Shown: piece by piece, positions 6,844-15,638 of the stretch
Numbering within the stretch: the stretch's first letter is position 1
Layout: the number at the start of each line of letters is the position of its first letter
Source of the DNA: Streptomyces syringium
Lineage (GTDB): Bacteria; Actinomycetota; Actinomycetes; Streptomycetales; Streptomycetaceae
Assembly: GCF_017876625.1 (NCBI RefSeq)
Contig: NZ_JAGIOH010000001.1
Location: 4,795,501-4,859,500, forward strand
Direction: 5' to 3'
Length of the DNA: 64,000 nt
The notes under the pieces: model-generated
Databases searched by the model: none
Seen by the model: the letters and a program-made list of their open reading frames with translations, nothing else
Told to the model about the DNA's origin: nothing
Position numbers and translations under genes: made by a program

Positions 6844-8448
6844 TTACAGCGGGATGTTGCCGTGCTTCTTCGGCGGCAGCGTCTCGCGCTTGTCACGCAG
6901 CGTCCGCAGGCCGCGCACGATGTGGCGACGGGTCTCGGACGGCATGATCACCGCGTCGACGTAACCGCGCTCGGCGGCCGCGTACGGATTGAGCAGCGCG
7001 TCCTCGTAGTCCGCGATCAGCTTGGCGCGCAGCGCCTCCCGCTCCACCTCCGGCGCCGCGGCGATCGTGCGGCGGTGCAGGATGTTGACCGCGCCCTGGG
7101 CGCCCATCACGGCGATCTGCGCGGTGGGCCAGGCGAGGTTCAGGTCCGCGCCCAGGTGCTTGGAGCCCATGACGTCGTACGCGCCGCCGAACGCCTTGCG
7201 GGTGATGACGGTGATCAGCGGAACCGTCGCCTCGGCGTAGGCGTAGATCAGCTTGGCGCCGCGCCGGATGATGCCGTTGTACTCCTGGTCGGTGCCCGGC
7301 AGGAAGCCGGGGACGTCCACGAAGGTCAGCACCGGGACGTTGAAGGCGTCGCAGGTGCGCACGAAGCGCGCGGCCTTCTCGCTCGCGTTGATGTCGAGGC
7401 AGCCGGCGAACTGCATCGGCTGGTTGGCGACGATGCCGACGGGGTGGCCCTCGACCCGGCCGAAGCCGGTGATGATGTTCGGCGCGAAGAGCGCCTGCGT
7501 CTCCAGGAACTCGCCGTCGTCCAGCACGTGCTCGATCGCCGTGTGCATGTCGTACGGCTGGTTCGCCGAGTCCGGGATGAGCGCGTCCAGCTCGCGGTCG
7601 GTCTCCGAGATCTCCAGGTCCGCTTCCTCGGGGTAGGCCGGGGGCTCGGAGAGGTTGTTGGAGGGCAGGTACGACAGCAGCGCCTTGACGTAGTCGATGG
7701 CGTCCTTCTCGTCACCCGCCATGTGGTGCGCCACGCCGGAGGTGGTGTTGTGCGTACGGGCGCCGCCCAGCTCCTCGAAGCCCACGTCCTCGCCGGTGAC
7801 CGTCTTGATGACGTCGGGGCCGGTGATGAACATGTGCGAGGTCTGGTCGACCATCACGGTGAAGTCGGTGATCGCGGGGGAGTACACCGCGCCGCCCGCG
7901 CAGGGGCCGACGATCAGGGAAATCTGCGGGATGACACCCGAGCCGTGGACGTTTCGACGGAAAATCTCGGCAAACAGTCCGAGGGCCACGACGCCCTCCT
8001 GGATCCGGGCCCCGCCACCGTCGTTGATGCCGACGACCGGGCAGCCGGTCTTCAGGGCGAAGTCCATCACCTTGACGATCTTCTCGCCGTAGACCTCACC
8101 GAGTGAACCGCCGAAGATCGTGAAGTCCTGCGAGTACACACAGACCGTGCGGCCGTCGACCGTGCCGTAACCGGTGACGACGCCGTCGCCGTACGGGCGG
8201 TTCTGCTCGATGCCGAAGTTGGTCGACCGGTGCCGGGCGAACTCGTCCAGCTCGACGAACGAGCCCTCGTCCAGCAGCAGCTCGATGCGCTCGCGTGCCG
8301 TCAACTTGCCCTTGGCGTGCTGCTTTTCCACCGCCCGTGCGGAGCCGGCGTGAGTGGCCTCATCGATCCGGCGCTGAAGATCCGCGAGCTTCCCGGCGGT
8401 GGTGTGGATGTCGATACCGTCGATTCCACTGGTGTCTGGCTCGGACAT
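6844..8448 (-). CDS. pccB: Acyl-CoA (propionyl-CoA) carboxylase beta subunit
   Basis: 534 residues, the usual size of actinobacterial carboxyltransferase beta subunits. Two crotonase-fold halves are present: the N-terminal one with the oxyanion glycines (GINDGGGARIQEGV), the C-terminal one with GGAYDVMGSKHLGAD. It transfers the carboxyl group from biotin on the alpha subunit to propionyl- or acetyl-CoA, giving methylmalonyl- or malonyl-CoA for fatty acid and polyketide synthesis. The epsilon gene follows directly, and the biotin ligase gene is divergent upstream. Substrate choice is set by a single active-site residue that I did not resolve, so propionyl versus acetyl is inferred from synteny. 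Confidence 0.93.
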   Translation of the reverse strand: MSEPDTSGIDGIDIHTTAGKLADLQRRIDEATHAGSARAVEKQHAKGKLTARERIELLLDEGSFVELDEFARHRSTNFGIEQNRPYGDGVVTGYGTVDGRTVCVYSQDFTIFGGSLGEVYGEKIVKVMDFALKTGCPVVGINDGGGARIQEGVVALGLFAEIFRRNVHGSGVIPQISLIVGPCAGGAVYSPAITDFTVMVDQTSHMFITGPDVIKTVTGEDVGFEELGGARTHNTTSGVAHHMAGDEKDAIDYVKALLSYLPSNNLSEPPAYPEEADLEISETDRELDALIPDSANQPYDMHTAIEHVLDDGEFLETQALFAPNIITGFGRVEGHPVGIVANQPMQFAGCLDINASEKAARFVRTCDAFNVPVLTFVDVPGFLPGTDQEYNGIIRRGAKLIYAYAEATVPLITVITRKAFGGAYDVMGSKHLGADLNLAWPTAQIAVMGAQGAVNILHRRTIAAAPEVEREALRAKLIADYEDALLNPYAAAERGYVDAVIMPSETRRHIVRGLRTLRDKRETLPPKKHGNIPL

Positions 8449-8595
8449 CGGGATGCGGCTCCTGCTCGTCCTGAGGGGCGGGGGTCACTGGCTACCGACT
8501 GGCTACCGGTTCGTAGCGTATCGGCGCGGCTGCGCTGCGGAAGTGCGTCGTTGGCCACACCGGTTCGCTGTGGTTTCCCTCCTATGGTGGCTGTT

Positions 8596-9453
8596 ATGAC
8601 GCCCTCCGACGCTTCCGGCAACCCCTGGTCCGACCTCGACCGCCCCCCGCTCAACACCACCTCCCTGCGGCGCGGCCTGCTGCGCCCCGACGGACTGTGG
8701 ACGTCCGTGGACGTCGTCGCGACCACCGGGTCCACCAACTCGGACCTCGTCGCCTCCGGCGGCACCGAGGGCGCGGTGCTCGTCGCCGAGGAGCAGACCG
8801 CCGGGCGCGGCCGGCTCGACCGCACCTGGTCGGCGCCGCCGCGCTCCGGGCTGTTCTTCTCCTTCCTGCTCACCCCCGGCCCGGACGTACCGGCCGAGCG
8901 GTGGGGCTGGCTGCCGCTGCTCACCGGCGTCGCCACGGCGACGGCGCTCACCCGCGCGGCGGGCGTCGACATGGCCCTGAAGTGGCCCAACGACCTGCTC
9001 ATCGACGTCGAAGGGGCCGAGCGCAAGGCCGGCGGCATCCTCGCCGAGCGGACCGGCGACAGCGTCGTCATCGGCATCGGCCTCAACGTCTCGCTGCGTG
9101 CCGACGAACTTCCGGTGCCCACGGCGGGTTCGCTGGCGCTCGCCGGGGCGAAGGTGCTGGACCGCGATCCGCTGCTGCGGGCCGTGCTGCGGTCGGTCGA
9201 GGAGTGGTACGGCGAGTGGCGGCGCGCCGGGGGCGACCCGGGGGCGTGCCGCCTGCAGGAGGCGTACGCGGCCGGCTGCGCGACGCTCGGCCGCACCGTA
9301 CGGGCCGAACTGCCCGGCGGGCGCGAGCTGCTCGGGGAGGCGGTGGCCGTGGACGGCGACGGCCGGCTGGTGCTCGCGACCGAGGACGGTGTGCAGCAAC
9401 CGGTCGGCGCGGGCGACATCGTCCATCTACGCCCGGCGCGGCCGGAGGAGTGA
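8596..9453 (+). CDS. birA: Biotin--[acetyl-CoA-carboxylase] ligase (non-regulatory type)
   Basis: 285 residues from ATG 8596. Activates biotin to biotinyl-AMP and attaches it to the carrier lysine of acyl-CoA carboxylases. Visible motifs are the substrate loop GSTNSD (45-50), the biotin-binding GRGRLDR (70-76), LKWPNDLL and KAGGILAE; a C-terminal SH3-like cap follows. The region before residue 40 is too short for the winged helix of E. coli BirA, so this is a monofunctional ligase without operator binding. It is divergent from pccB, the enzyme it serves. The SD is weak; an in-frame ATG at 8584 is an alternative start. Confidence 0.92.
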   Translation: MTPSDASGNPWSDLDRPPLNTTSLRRGLLRPDGLWTSVDVVATTGSTNSDLVASGGTEGAVLVAEEQTAGRGRLDRTWSAPPRSGLFFSFLLTPGPDVPAERWGWLPLLTGVATATALTRAAGVDMALKWPNDLLIDVEGAERKAGGILAERTGDSVVIGIGLNVSLRADELPVPTAGSLALAGAKVLDRDPLLRAVLRSVEEWYGEWRRAGGDPGACRLQEAYAAGCATLGRTVRAELPGGRELLGEAVAVDGDGRLVLATEDGVQQPVGAGDIVHLRPARPEE

Positions 9454-9642
9454 CGCGCGCCGCGAGTGGGCCCGAGTGCTTCACCGCGGCGAGACGAAGA
9501 GAGGCCGGAAGAGTGGGCGGGAAGAGTGAGGCGATACCGTCAAGAGAGTGAGCTACGGCACACCTGCCGTATCGTTGTGCCCAGAACCTAGGCGAGCAGC
9601 GATCGGCAGGGCAGTGCGCACGGATCGGACAGGGGGCGGGCG

Positions 9643-10866
9643 GTGACCGCCGACGATGGGGGCACCTCCCGTGCCGTCAGGGCTACGGGGGAGGACAGCG
9701 GTGGTGCGCGCGGGGCTGCCGGGGAGACCGTGGGCGCGTCGGCCGGCCGGGCGGACCGCGAAGCCCCGCACGGGGACGCCCCGCACAAGGGCGCCTCGCA
9801 CCGGGGCGTAGAGGGGGACTCCGCCGACGAGGGCGGGGACCCGATCGCGCTCCGGCTGGAAGCGCTGATCCTCGGTGCCGAGCGTCGTTATACCCCCTTC
9901 CAGGCCGCGCGGGCGGCCGGTGTGTCCATGGATCTGGCCTCCCGCTTCTGGCGCGCCATGGGCTTCGCCGACATCGGACAGGCCAAGGCCCTGACCGAGG
10001 CGGACGTCCTCGCGCTGCGCCGGCTTGCGGGCCTCGTCGAGGCGGGCCTGCTGAGCGAGCCGATGGCCGTCCAGGTCGCCCGGTCCACCGGACAGACCAC
10101 GGCACGGCTCGCCGACTGGCAGATCGACTCCTTCCTGGAAGGCCTGACGGAGCCGCAGGAACCGGGCATGACCCGCACGGAGATCACCTATCCGCTGGTC
10201 GAGCTGTTGCTGCCGGAGCTGGAGGAGTTCCTCATCTACGTCTGGCGGCGCCAGCTGGCCGCCGCCACCGGCCGCGTCGTCCAGGCCCAGGACGACGCGG
10301 AGATGGTCGACCGGCGGCTCGCGGTCGGCTTCGCCGACCTGGTGGGCTTCACCCGTCTGACGCGCCGTCTGGAGGAGGAGGAGCTCGGCGAGCTGGTCGA
10401 GGCCTTCGAGACGACCGCCGCCGACCTGGTCGCGGCGCACGGCGGCCGGCTGATCAAGACCCTCGGCGACGAGGTGCTCTACGCGGCGGACGACGCCGGC
10501 ACCGCCGCCGAGATCGGGCTGCGGCTGATCGAGACCCTGACCCACGACGAGACGATGCCCGAGCTGCGGGTCGGCATCGCCCTGGGGACGGTCACGACCC
10601 GGATGGGCGACGTCTTCGGCACGACGGTGAACCTGGCGTCCCGGCTGACGTCGATAGCGCCGAAGGACGCGGTGCTGGTGGACGGCGCCTTCGCGGAGGA
10701 GCTCGCACGCAACGGCGACGCCCCGAAGTCGGAGGCGGAGGCCGCGGCGTCGGCGTCCCCGGAGGAGGTAGAGAAGTACCGCTTCGCCCTCCAGCCGATG
10801 TGGCAACGCCCGGTCCGAGGCCTGGGCGTGGTCGAACCCTGGCTGCTCACACGCAGGGGCAACTGA
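9643..10866 (+). CDS. cya: Class III adenylate cyclase
   Basis: 407 residues from GTG 9643 (G-rich SD upstream). After a ~60-residue disordered Gly/Ala/His-rich leader comes an all-helical module (YTPFQAARAAGVSMDLASRFW onward) like the regulatory domain of mycobacterial Rv1264-type cyclases. The catalytic domain covers about 225-390. It has metal aspartates Asp232 (FADLVGFT) and Asp276 (LGDEVL), adenine-selecting Lys272, and Asn330/Arg334 in VNLASR, so it should be active. It makes cAMP, which in Streptomyces affects germination and antibiotic production. The gene lies two genes upstream of a GGDEF protein. Confidence 0.92.
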   Translation: MTADDGGTSRAVRATGEDSGGARGAAGETVGASAGRADREAPHGDAPHKGASHRGVEGDSADEGGDPIALRLEALILGAERRYTPFQAARAAGVSMDLASRFWRAMGFADIGQAKALTEADVLALRRLAGLVEAGLLSEPMAVQVARSTGQTTARLADWQIDSFLEGLTEPQEPGMTRTEITYPLVELLLPELEEFLIYVWRRQLAAATGRVVQAQDDAEMVDRRLAVGFADLVGFTRLTRRLEEEELGELVEAFETTAADLVAAHGGRLIKTLGDEVLYAADDAGTAAEIGLRLIETLTHDETMPELRVGIALGTVTTRMGDVFGTTVNLASRLTSIAPKDAVLVDGAFAEELARNGDAPKSEAEAAASASPEEVEKYRFALQPMWQRPVRGLGVVEPWLLTRRGN

Positions 10867-10994
10867 GTCCGGCCCGCCCGTAAGGCGAGCCCGTCCGCTG
10901 GAAAATCAAGCCCGTCCGGCGATTGAGGACACCCCCCACCGATGCGATGATCCAACGCGACAGGTTCACGGTCGTTAACCGCGGAGGTCATCAC

Positions 10995-11789
10995 ATGAGT
11001 GAGCAACGCTTCGGCGAATGGGTCGCCGTCATCAAACACGGCCACGTAGCCGAGCTCGCCCTGGACCGGCCCAAGGCCATGAACGCCGTCTCGACGGAGA
11101 TGGGCCGCCGGATCGCGGAGGCCACCGCCGCCCTCGCCGCCGACCCGGGCGTCCGGGTCGTCGTCCTCACCTCCACCCACGAGCGGGCCTTCTGCGTCGG
11201 CGCGGACCTCAAGGAGCGCAATTCCTTCTCCGACGCCGACCTGGGGCGCCAGCGCCCGCACGCCCGCGCCGCGTACACCGGTGTCCTGGAGCTGCCCGTT
11301 CCGGCCATCGCGGCCGTGCACGGCTTCGCCCTCGGGGGCGGTTTCGAGCTGGCGCTGTCCTGCGATGTGATCGTCGCGGACCGTACGGCCGTGGTGGGCC
11401 TGCCCGAGGTGTCCGTGGGCGTGATCCCCGGCGGCGGCGGGACGCAGCTGCTGCCGCGCCGGGTGGGCGCCGCCCGCGCCGCCGAGCTGATCTTCTCCGC
11501 GCGGCGCGTAGCGGCGGAGGAGGCGCGGGACTTGGGCCTGGTGGACGAGCTCGTGCCCGAGGGCGAGGACCGCACGGAGGCGCTGGCGCTCGCCCACCGC
11601 ATGGCCGCCAACTCGCCCGTGGGGCTGCGGGCCGCGAAGCGGGCGCTGCGGCTCGGGCACGGGCTGGACCTGCGGGCGGGGCTGGAGGTCGAGGACGCGG
11701 CGTGGCGGTCGGTGGCCTTCTCCGGTGACCGGGCGGAGGGCGTGGCCGCGTTCAATGAGAAGCGGACGCCGAACTGGCCGGGCGAGTAG
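10995..11789 (+). CDS. Enoyl-CoA hydratase/isomerase family protein
   Basis: 264 residues, crotonase superfamily length, with GGAGG before ATG 10995. The CoA/oxyanion segments are clear: AFCVGADLKER and HGFALGGGFELALSCD. A Glu-containing stretch (LPEVSVGVIPGGGGTQLLPR) matches the hydratase active-site region. It probably hydrates trans-2-enoyl-CoA in beta-oxidation or an amino-acid catabolic route. It is followed by the diguanylate cyclase gene on the same strand after about 150 bases. Exact acyl specificity cannot be read from the sequence. Confidence 0.9.
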   Translation: MSEQRFGEWVAVIKHGHVAELALDRPKAMNAVSTEMGRRIAEATAALAADPGVRVVVLTSTHERAFCVGADLKERNSFSDADLGRQRPHARAAYTGVLELPVPAIAAVHGFALGGGFELALSCDVIVADRTAVVGLPEVSVGVIPGGGGTQLLPRRVGAARAAELIFSARRVAAEEARDLGLVDELVPEGEDRTEALALAHRMAANSPVGLRAAKRALRLGHGLDLRAGLEVEDAAWRSVAFSGDRAEGVAAFNEKRTPNWPGE

Positions 11790-11938
11790 TAGGCCCATAG
11801 CCCGTTTCATCAGCGTCAACGTCGCAGAACTGCGATGGCTTCGCGGCTAAGCGGAACGGGCGCGGAATGGGCGGAACGGGTCCACAATTCTTACGCTGGA
11901 GTGCGAAGCTGCACGCGGCGACGGATTGTGAGGCTCGG

Positions 11939-13108
11939 GTGGCAGGTGACGGGGAGTGCGACGGCCGGCTGCGCGCCGTGGTGGAACTGGCGCAGGCGAT
12001 GGCGGCGGCGCGCACCCCGCTGGAAACCGTCGACGCCGCGGCCGAGGGCGCGCGACGTGCCCTGGAGGGCACGTTCGCGGCCGTCTCGGCGTGGGAACGG
12101 GCCCGCGGGCGGCTGCGGGTGCTGGTGAACGCCGGCGAGCGGGCCGAGGGCGAGGAGCGGTTTCCGGTCGACGAGTCCTACCCCGTGCACGACTTCCCGG
12201 AGATCGCGGAGTTCCTGCACGACGAGTGGGTGGGCGGTGGCGAGCCGCACGCCTGGGTGGAGACCGCCGCGGCCCCGGAAGAGGCGGCCGGCGGCTTCGG
12301 TACGTACGGGCCCGGACGGGCGCACGGCCTGCGGCGGCGGGGCCGCGGCAGCTGTGTCGTCGCCCCGATCGTGCTGCACGGGCGGGCGTGGGGCGAGCTG
12401 TATGTGGCGCGCCCGCCGGGCGTGCCCGCCTTCGACCGCGCGGACGCCGACTTCGCGACCGTCCTGGCCGCCGTGGCGGCGGCGGGGATCGCGCAGACCG
12501 AACGGCTGGAGGAGGTCCGCAAGCTCGCCTTCACCGATCCCCTGACCGGTCTCGCCAACCGTCGGGCGGTCGACGCGCGGCTCGACGAGGCCGTGGAGCG
12601 GCACCTGGCGGACGGTGTGGTCGTCAGCCTGGTGGTGTGCGATCTGAACGGGCTGAAACGGGTCAACGACACGCTGGGCCACGCGGTGGGCGACCGGCTG
12701 CTGGAACGGTTCGGCTCGGTGCTGTCGCTGTGCGGGGCGAAGCTGCCGGGGGCGCTCGCGGCGCGGCTCGGCGGTGACGAGTTCTGTCTTCTGACGGTGG
12801 GCCAGCCGGCGGACGACGTGGTGCGGGTGGCCGAGGAACTGTGCCTCCGGGCGGCGGAGTTGGAGTTCGGCGAGGGGGTGGCCTGCGGGATCGCCTCGAC
12901 GGGTGACCCGATCGGGGACGTGCGCTCCGCGCGCCGTCTCTTCCGCCTCGCGGACGCGGCCCAGTACCGCGCGAAGGCGGCCCGCGAGCTGAAACCGGTC
13001 GTCGCGGGCCGCGAGGGCGGCCCCGAGGACCCGGTCGTCCGCCTCGCCGACCGACCGCCCGCTCCGCCACAGGCCGAACGCCGCCGCTTCCGGGGCCGCA
13101 GACCGTGA
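11939..13108 (+). CDS. GAF-GGDEF diguanylate cyclase
   Basis: 389 residues from GTG 11939, which has GTGAGG at proper spacing; an ATG at 11867 would add 24 poorly supported residues. Residues about 15-190 form a GAF-like sensory domain. The C-terminal half is a GGDEF domain with an intact GGDEF at 278-282 and the DLNGLKRVNDTLGH nucleotide segment. It should condense two GTP to c-di-GMP, which in Streptomyces controls the BldD developmental switch. The RxxD inhibitory site is absent (KLPG stands in its place), and there is no EAL domain. By position it resembles CdgE of S. coelicolor (recalled, not checked). Confidence 0.9.
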   Translation: MAGDGECDGRLRAVVELAQAMAAARTPLETVDAAAEGARRALEGTFAAVSAWERARGRLRVLVNAGERAEGEERFPVDESYPVHDFPEIAEFLHDEWVGGGEPHAWVETAAAPEEAAGGFGTYGPGRAHGLRRRGRGSCVVAPIVLHGRAWGELYVARPPGVPAFDRADADFATVLAAVAAAGIAQTERLEEVRKLAFTDPLTGLANRRAVDARLDEAVERHLADGVVVSLVVCDLNGLKRVNDTLGHAVGDRLLERFGSVLSLCGAKLPGALAARLGGDEFCLLTVGQPADDVVRVAEELCLRAAELEFGEGVACGIASTGDPIGDVRSARRLFRLADAAQYRAKAARELKPVVAGREGGPEDPVVRLADRPPAPPQAERRRFRGRRP

Positions 13109-13286
13109 CGGGGCCGCCGCCACCAGGGCCCAAGCGGTCTCGTGGGTGCCGGGCATGCCGGGGCCGCCCCCTGGCGTTGTTACGGAGTGGAGGCGGCAGG
13201 CCACGCAAAGGGCCTCGTCGGGGCCCTGCGAGGGATTGGCCGAGACCTAGTGACAGTAAGCGATTCAGTCTCTAGGGTGCCTGAAT

Positions 13287-14831
13287 ATGGATATGCACAC
13301 TGTGGTGGTGGGGACGGCCGGGACGACCGCGGAGGACGTGATCGCCGTGGCGCGCGACGGCGCCCGGGTCGTCGTGTCGGACGAGGCGATCGCGGCTGTC
13401 GCCGCGGCGCGGCAGATCATCGACGATCTGGCCGCCAAGCCCGACCCCGTCTACGGCGTCTCCACCGGTTTCGGCGCTCTCGCCGTCCGTCACATCAGCC
13501 CCGACCTGCGCGCCCAGCTCCAGCGCAACATCGTGCGCTCGCACGCCGCCGGCATGGGCCCGCGCGTGGAGCGCGAGGTCGTCCGGGCGCTGATGTTCCT
13601 GCGGCTGAAGACCCTGGCTTCCGGCCATACGGGCGTCCGCCCCCTCGTCGTCGAGACCATGGCCGCGATCCTCAACGCCGGCATCACCCCGGTCGTCCAC
13701 GAATACGGCTCCCTCGGCTGTTCCGGTGACCTCGCGCCGCTCTCCCACTGCGCGCTCACCCTCATGGGTGAGGGTGACGCCGAGGGCCCCGACGGGGTGC
13801 TGCGCCCGGCCGCCGAGCTGCTCGCCGCGCACGGCATCGAGCCGGTCGAGCTGCGGGAGAAGGAGGGCCTCGCGCTCCTCAACGGCACCGACGGCATGCT
13901 CGGCATGCTGGTCATGGCCTGCGCGGACCTCGCCCGCCTGGTCACCTCCGCCGACATCACCGCCGCGCTCTCGCTGGAGGCCCTGCTCGGCTCCGAGAAG
14001 GTCCTCGCGCCCGAGCTGCACGCCATCCGCCCGCACCCCGGCCAGGGCTCCAGCGCCGACAACATGCTCCGTGTGCTGGCCGGTTCGGGGCTGACCGGCC
14101 ACCACCAGGACGACGCGCCGCGCGTCCAGGACGCGTACTCGATCCGCTGCGCCCCGCAGGTCGCGGGCGCGGGCCGGGACACCCTCGCGCACGCCCGGCT
14201 GGTCGCCGACCGCGAGCTCGCCGCCGCCGTCGACAACCCCGTGGTGCTGCCCGACGGCCGTGTGGAGTCCAACGGCAACTTCCACGGCGCCCCCGTCGCG
14301 TACGTCCTGGACTTCCTCGCCATCGCCGCCGCCGACCTCGGCTCCATCGCCGAGCGCCGCACGGACCGGCTGCTGGACAAGAACCGCTCGCACGGCCTGC
14401 CGCCGTTCCTGGCGGGCGACCCGGGCGTCGACTCGGGCCTGATGATCGCCCAGTACACGCAAGCCGCCCTGGTCAGCGAGATGAAGCGGCTGGCCGTCCC
14501 GGCCTCCGTGGACTCGATCCCCTCCTCCGCGATGCAGGAGGACCACGTCTCCATGGGCTGGTCGGCGGCGCGCAAGCTGCGTACGGCCGTTGACGCCCTG
14601 TCCAAGATCGTCGCCGTCGAGCTGGTCGCCGCGACCCGCGCGATCGAGCTGCGCGAGGGCCTGGAGCCCGCGCCCGCCACGCGCGCCGTGCTGCGCGCGG
14701 TGCGCGCGGCGGGGGTCGAGGGCCCGGGAGAGGACCGTTTCCTCGCGCCCGACCTGGCGGCGGCCGACGCGTTCGTCCGCGCGGGGAAGCTCGTCGAGGC
14801 GGCGGAGACGGTGACGGGCCCTCTGACGTAG
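13287..14831 (+). CDS. hutH: Histidine ammonia-lyase
   Basis: 514 residues, standard for HAL. It deaminates L-histidine to urocanate, the first step of histidine use. The MIO cofactor region reads GSLGCSGDLAPLSH, so the cyclising tripeptide is Cys145-Ser146-Gly147 instead of the textbook Ala-Ser-Gly. I recall the same CSG in Streptomyces HutH, so it is probably still active. Other conserved parts are YGVSTGFG (56-63), the Gln/Arg-rich SGLTGHHQDDAPRVQD and FLAIAAADLGSIAERRTDR. No other hut gene is nearby, as is usual in Streptomyces. Start ATG 13287; a second in-frame ATG is two codons later. Confidence 0.94.
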   Translation: MDMHTVVVGTAGTTAEDVIAVARDGARVVVSDEAIAAVAAARQIIDDLAAKPDPVYGVSTGFGALAVRHISPDLRAQLQRNIVRSHAAGMGPRVEREVVRALMFLRLKTLASGHTGVRPLVVETMAAILNAGITPVVHEYGSLGCSGDLAPLSHCALTLMGEGDAEGPDGVLRPAAELLAAHGIEPVELREKEGLALLNGTDGMLGMLVMACADLARLVTSADITAALSLEALLGSEKVLAPELHAIRPHPGQGSSADNMLRVLAGSGLTGHHQDDAPRVQDAYSIRCAPQVAGAGRDTLAHARLVADRELAAAVDNPVVLPDGRVESNGNFHGAPVAYVLDFLAIAAADLGSIAERRTDRLLDKNRSHGLPPFLAGDPGVDSGLMIAQYTQAALVSEMKRLAVPASVDSIPSSAMQEDHVSMGWSAARKLRTAVDALSKIVAVELVAATRAIELREGLEPAPATRAVLRAVRAAGVEGPGEDRFLAPDLAAADAFVRAGKLVEAAETVTGPLT

Positions 14832-14882
14832 CGAGCCCGTAGCGGGCCCGTAGCGACCTGCGGTTTTACCTTTGCTTGACCC

Positions 14883-14930
14883 GGCCCTGCCGGGGTGGAG
14901 GGCCCCCGGCCCCCGCCCGGCAGGGCCTTT
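14883..14930. terminator. Hairpin terminator between hutH and the LAHTG gene
   Basis: GGCCCTGCCGGG (14883-14894) pairs exactly with CCCGGCAGGGCC (14916-14927), followed by TTT. It lies between two convergent genes and can serve both. Confidence 0.75.
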
Positions 14931-14983
14931 CGGCCCTTCCGCCCCGGAGGTGTTCCGCGGTCGAATGGAGGTGTCGAACGAAG

Positions 14984-15304
14984 CTACCGGACCGCCTGGC
15001 GCGACCTGCGCACGGCGACGGTGACCAGGGCGCCACCCGCGCCGACGAAGGCGATACCGCCGACGACGTACGGGGTGGTGTCGAAGCCGCCCGTATGAGC
15101 GAGGGCGAGCTGTTCGCTCCCGGCGACGGTGCCGGAGGCGGACGATCCGGCGGACTGCCGGGGCGCCGACGCGGCGCGGTCCTGCGGGGCCGCGGAAGCG
15201 TGAGTGGAACGTTCTGCCGTCGCATTGGCGGTCGGTACGAACCACACCGCACACAGCAGCGAACCGGCGGCGACGGCGGTCAGCAGCGGTCGGCGTGCGG
15301 TCAC
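14984..15304 (-). CDS. Small cell-wall protein with LAHTG sortase signal
   Basis: 106 residues from GTG 15304 (AGGGGG upstream). It has a signal peptide (MTARRPLLTAVAAGSLLCAV, cleavage near ANA) and a Ser/Ala/Gln-rich stalk of about 40 residues. It ends with LAHTG at 68-72, a hydrophobic helix (YVVGGIAFVGAGGALVTVAV) and an Arg-rich tail (RRSRQAVR). That is the complete tripartite sortase signal; LAxTG is the form recognised by the class E sortases of Streptomyces, as for the long chaplins. No sortase is encoded nearby. The mature part is too short for an enzyme and lacks chaplin cysteines, so the role is unknown. Confidence 0.8.
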   Translation of the reverse strand: MTARRPLLTAVAAGSLLCAVWFVPTANATAERSTHASAAPQDRAASAPRQSAGSSASGTVAGSEQLALAHTGGFDTTPYVVGGIAFVGAGGALVTVAVRRSRQAVR

Positions 15305-15638
15305 GGGATGATCCCCCTTGAAGTGACGAAGAGTTGGGGGTCGTGGATCTTGTGTGAATCCCGACTGACCCGATGTTAGTGATACAGATGGATCCGGGGG
15401 AAGTCGTGGCCCCCACCGACCTGTCCGCGTGGACACCGTCCGGATCTGCCTCACCGGTTTCCCCGTTGGGCGCCGGAGGGTCTTTACTGGCGTGGTTCCG
15501 CGTGGTCTTGCCCACACTTTCCCGAGGTGTGGAACGGACGAAACGGTGCAGGCGTTCCTTAAGCAGTAGCCGGGATACGTGTTGCCCCACGATTCGGCTC
15601 GGGGATTTCGGGGTCCAGGAGCAATGGAGAAGCGTGTG
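15305..15638. other. Divergent intergenic region (LAHTG gene / L,D-transpeptidase)
   Basis: 334 bases with no convincing gene. It contains CCACAC/GTGTGG arms at 15512-15517 and 15527-15532, and GGAACG/CGTTCC arms at 15531-15536 and 15553-15558. These overlapping symmetries sit 80-125 bases before the transpeptidase start. GGAAC resembles the -35 element of SigE-type cell-envelope promoters, but I could not place a convincing -10. Promoters for both flanking genes should lie here. Confidence 0.4.

Noticed and set aside
10866..10925. A terminator after the cyclase gene
   Set aside because: The segment has GCCCGTCCG copies in direct orientation; they do not form a convincing stem.
13272..15590. 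A 772-codon minus-strand frame opposite hutH
   Set aside because: No recognisable domain; antisense to a clearly real histidine ammonia-lyase.
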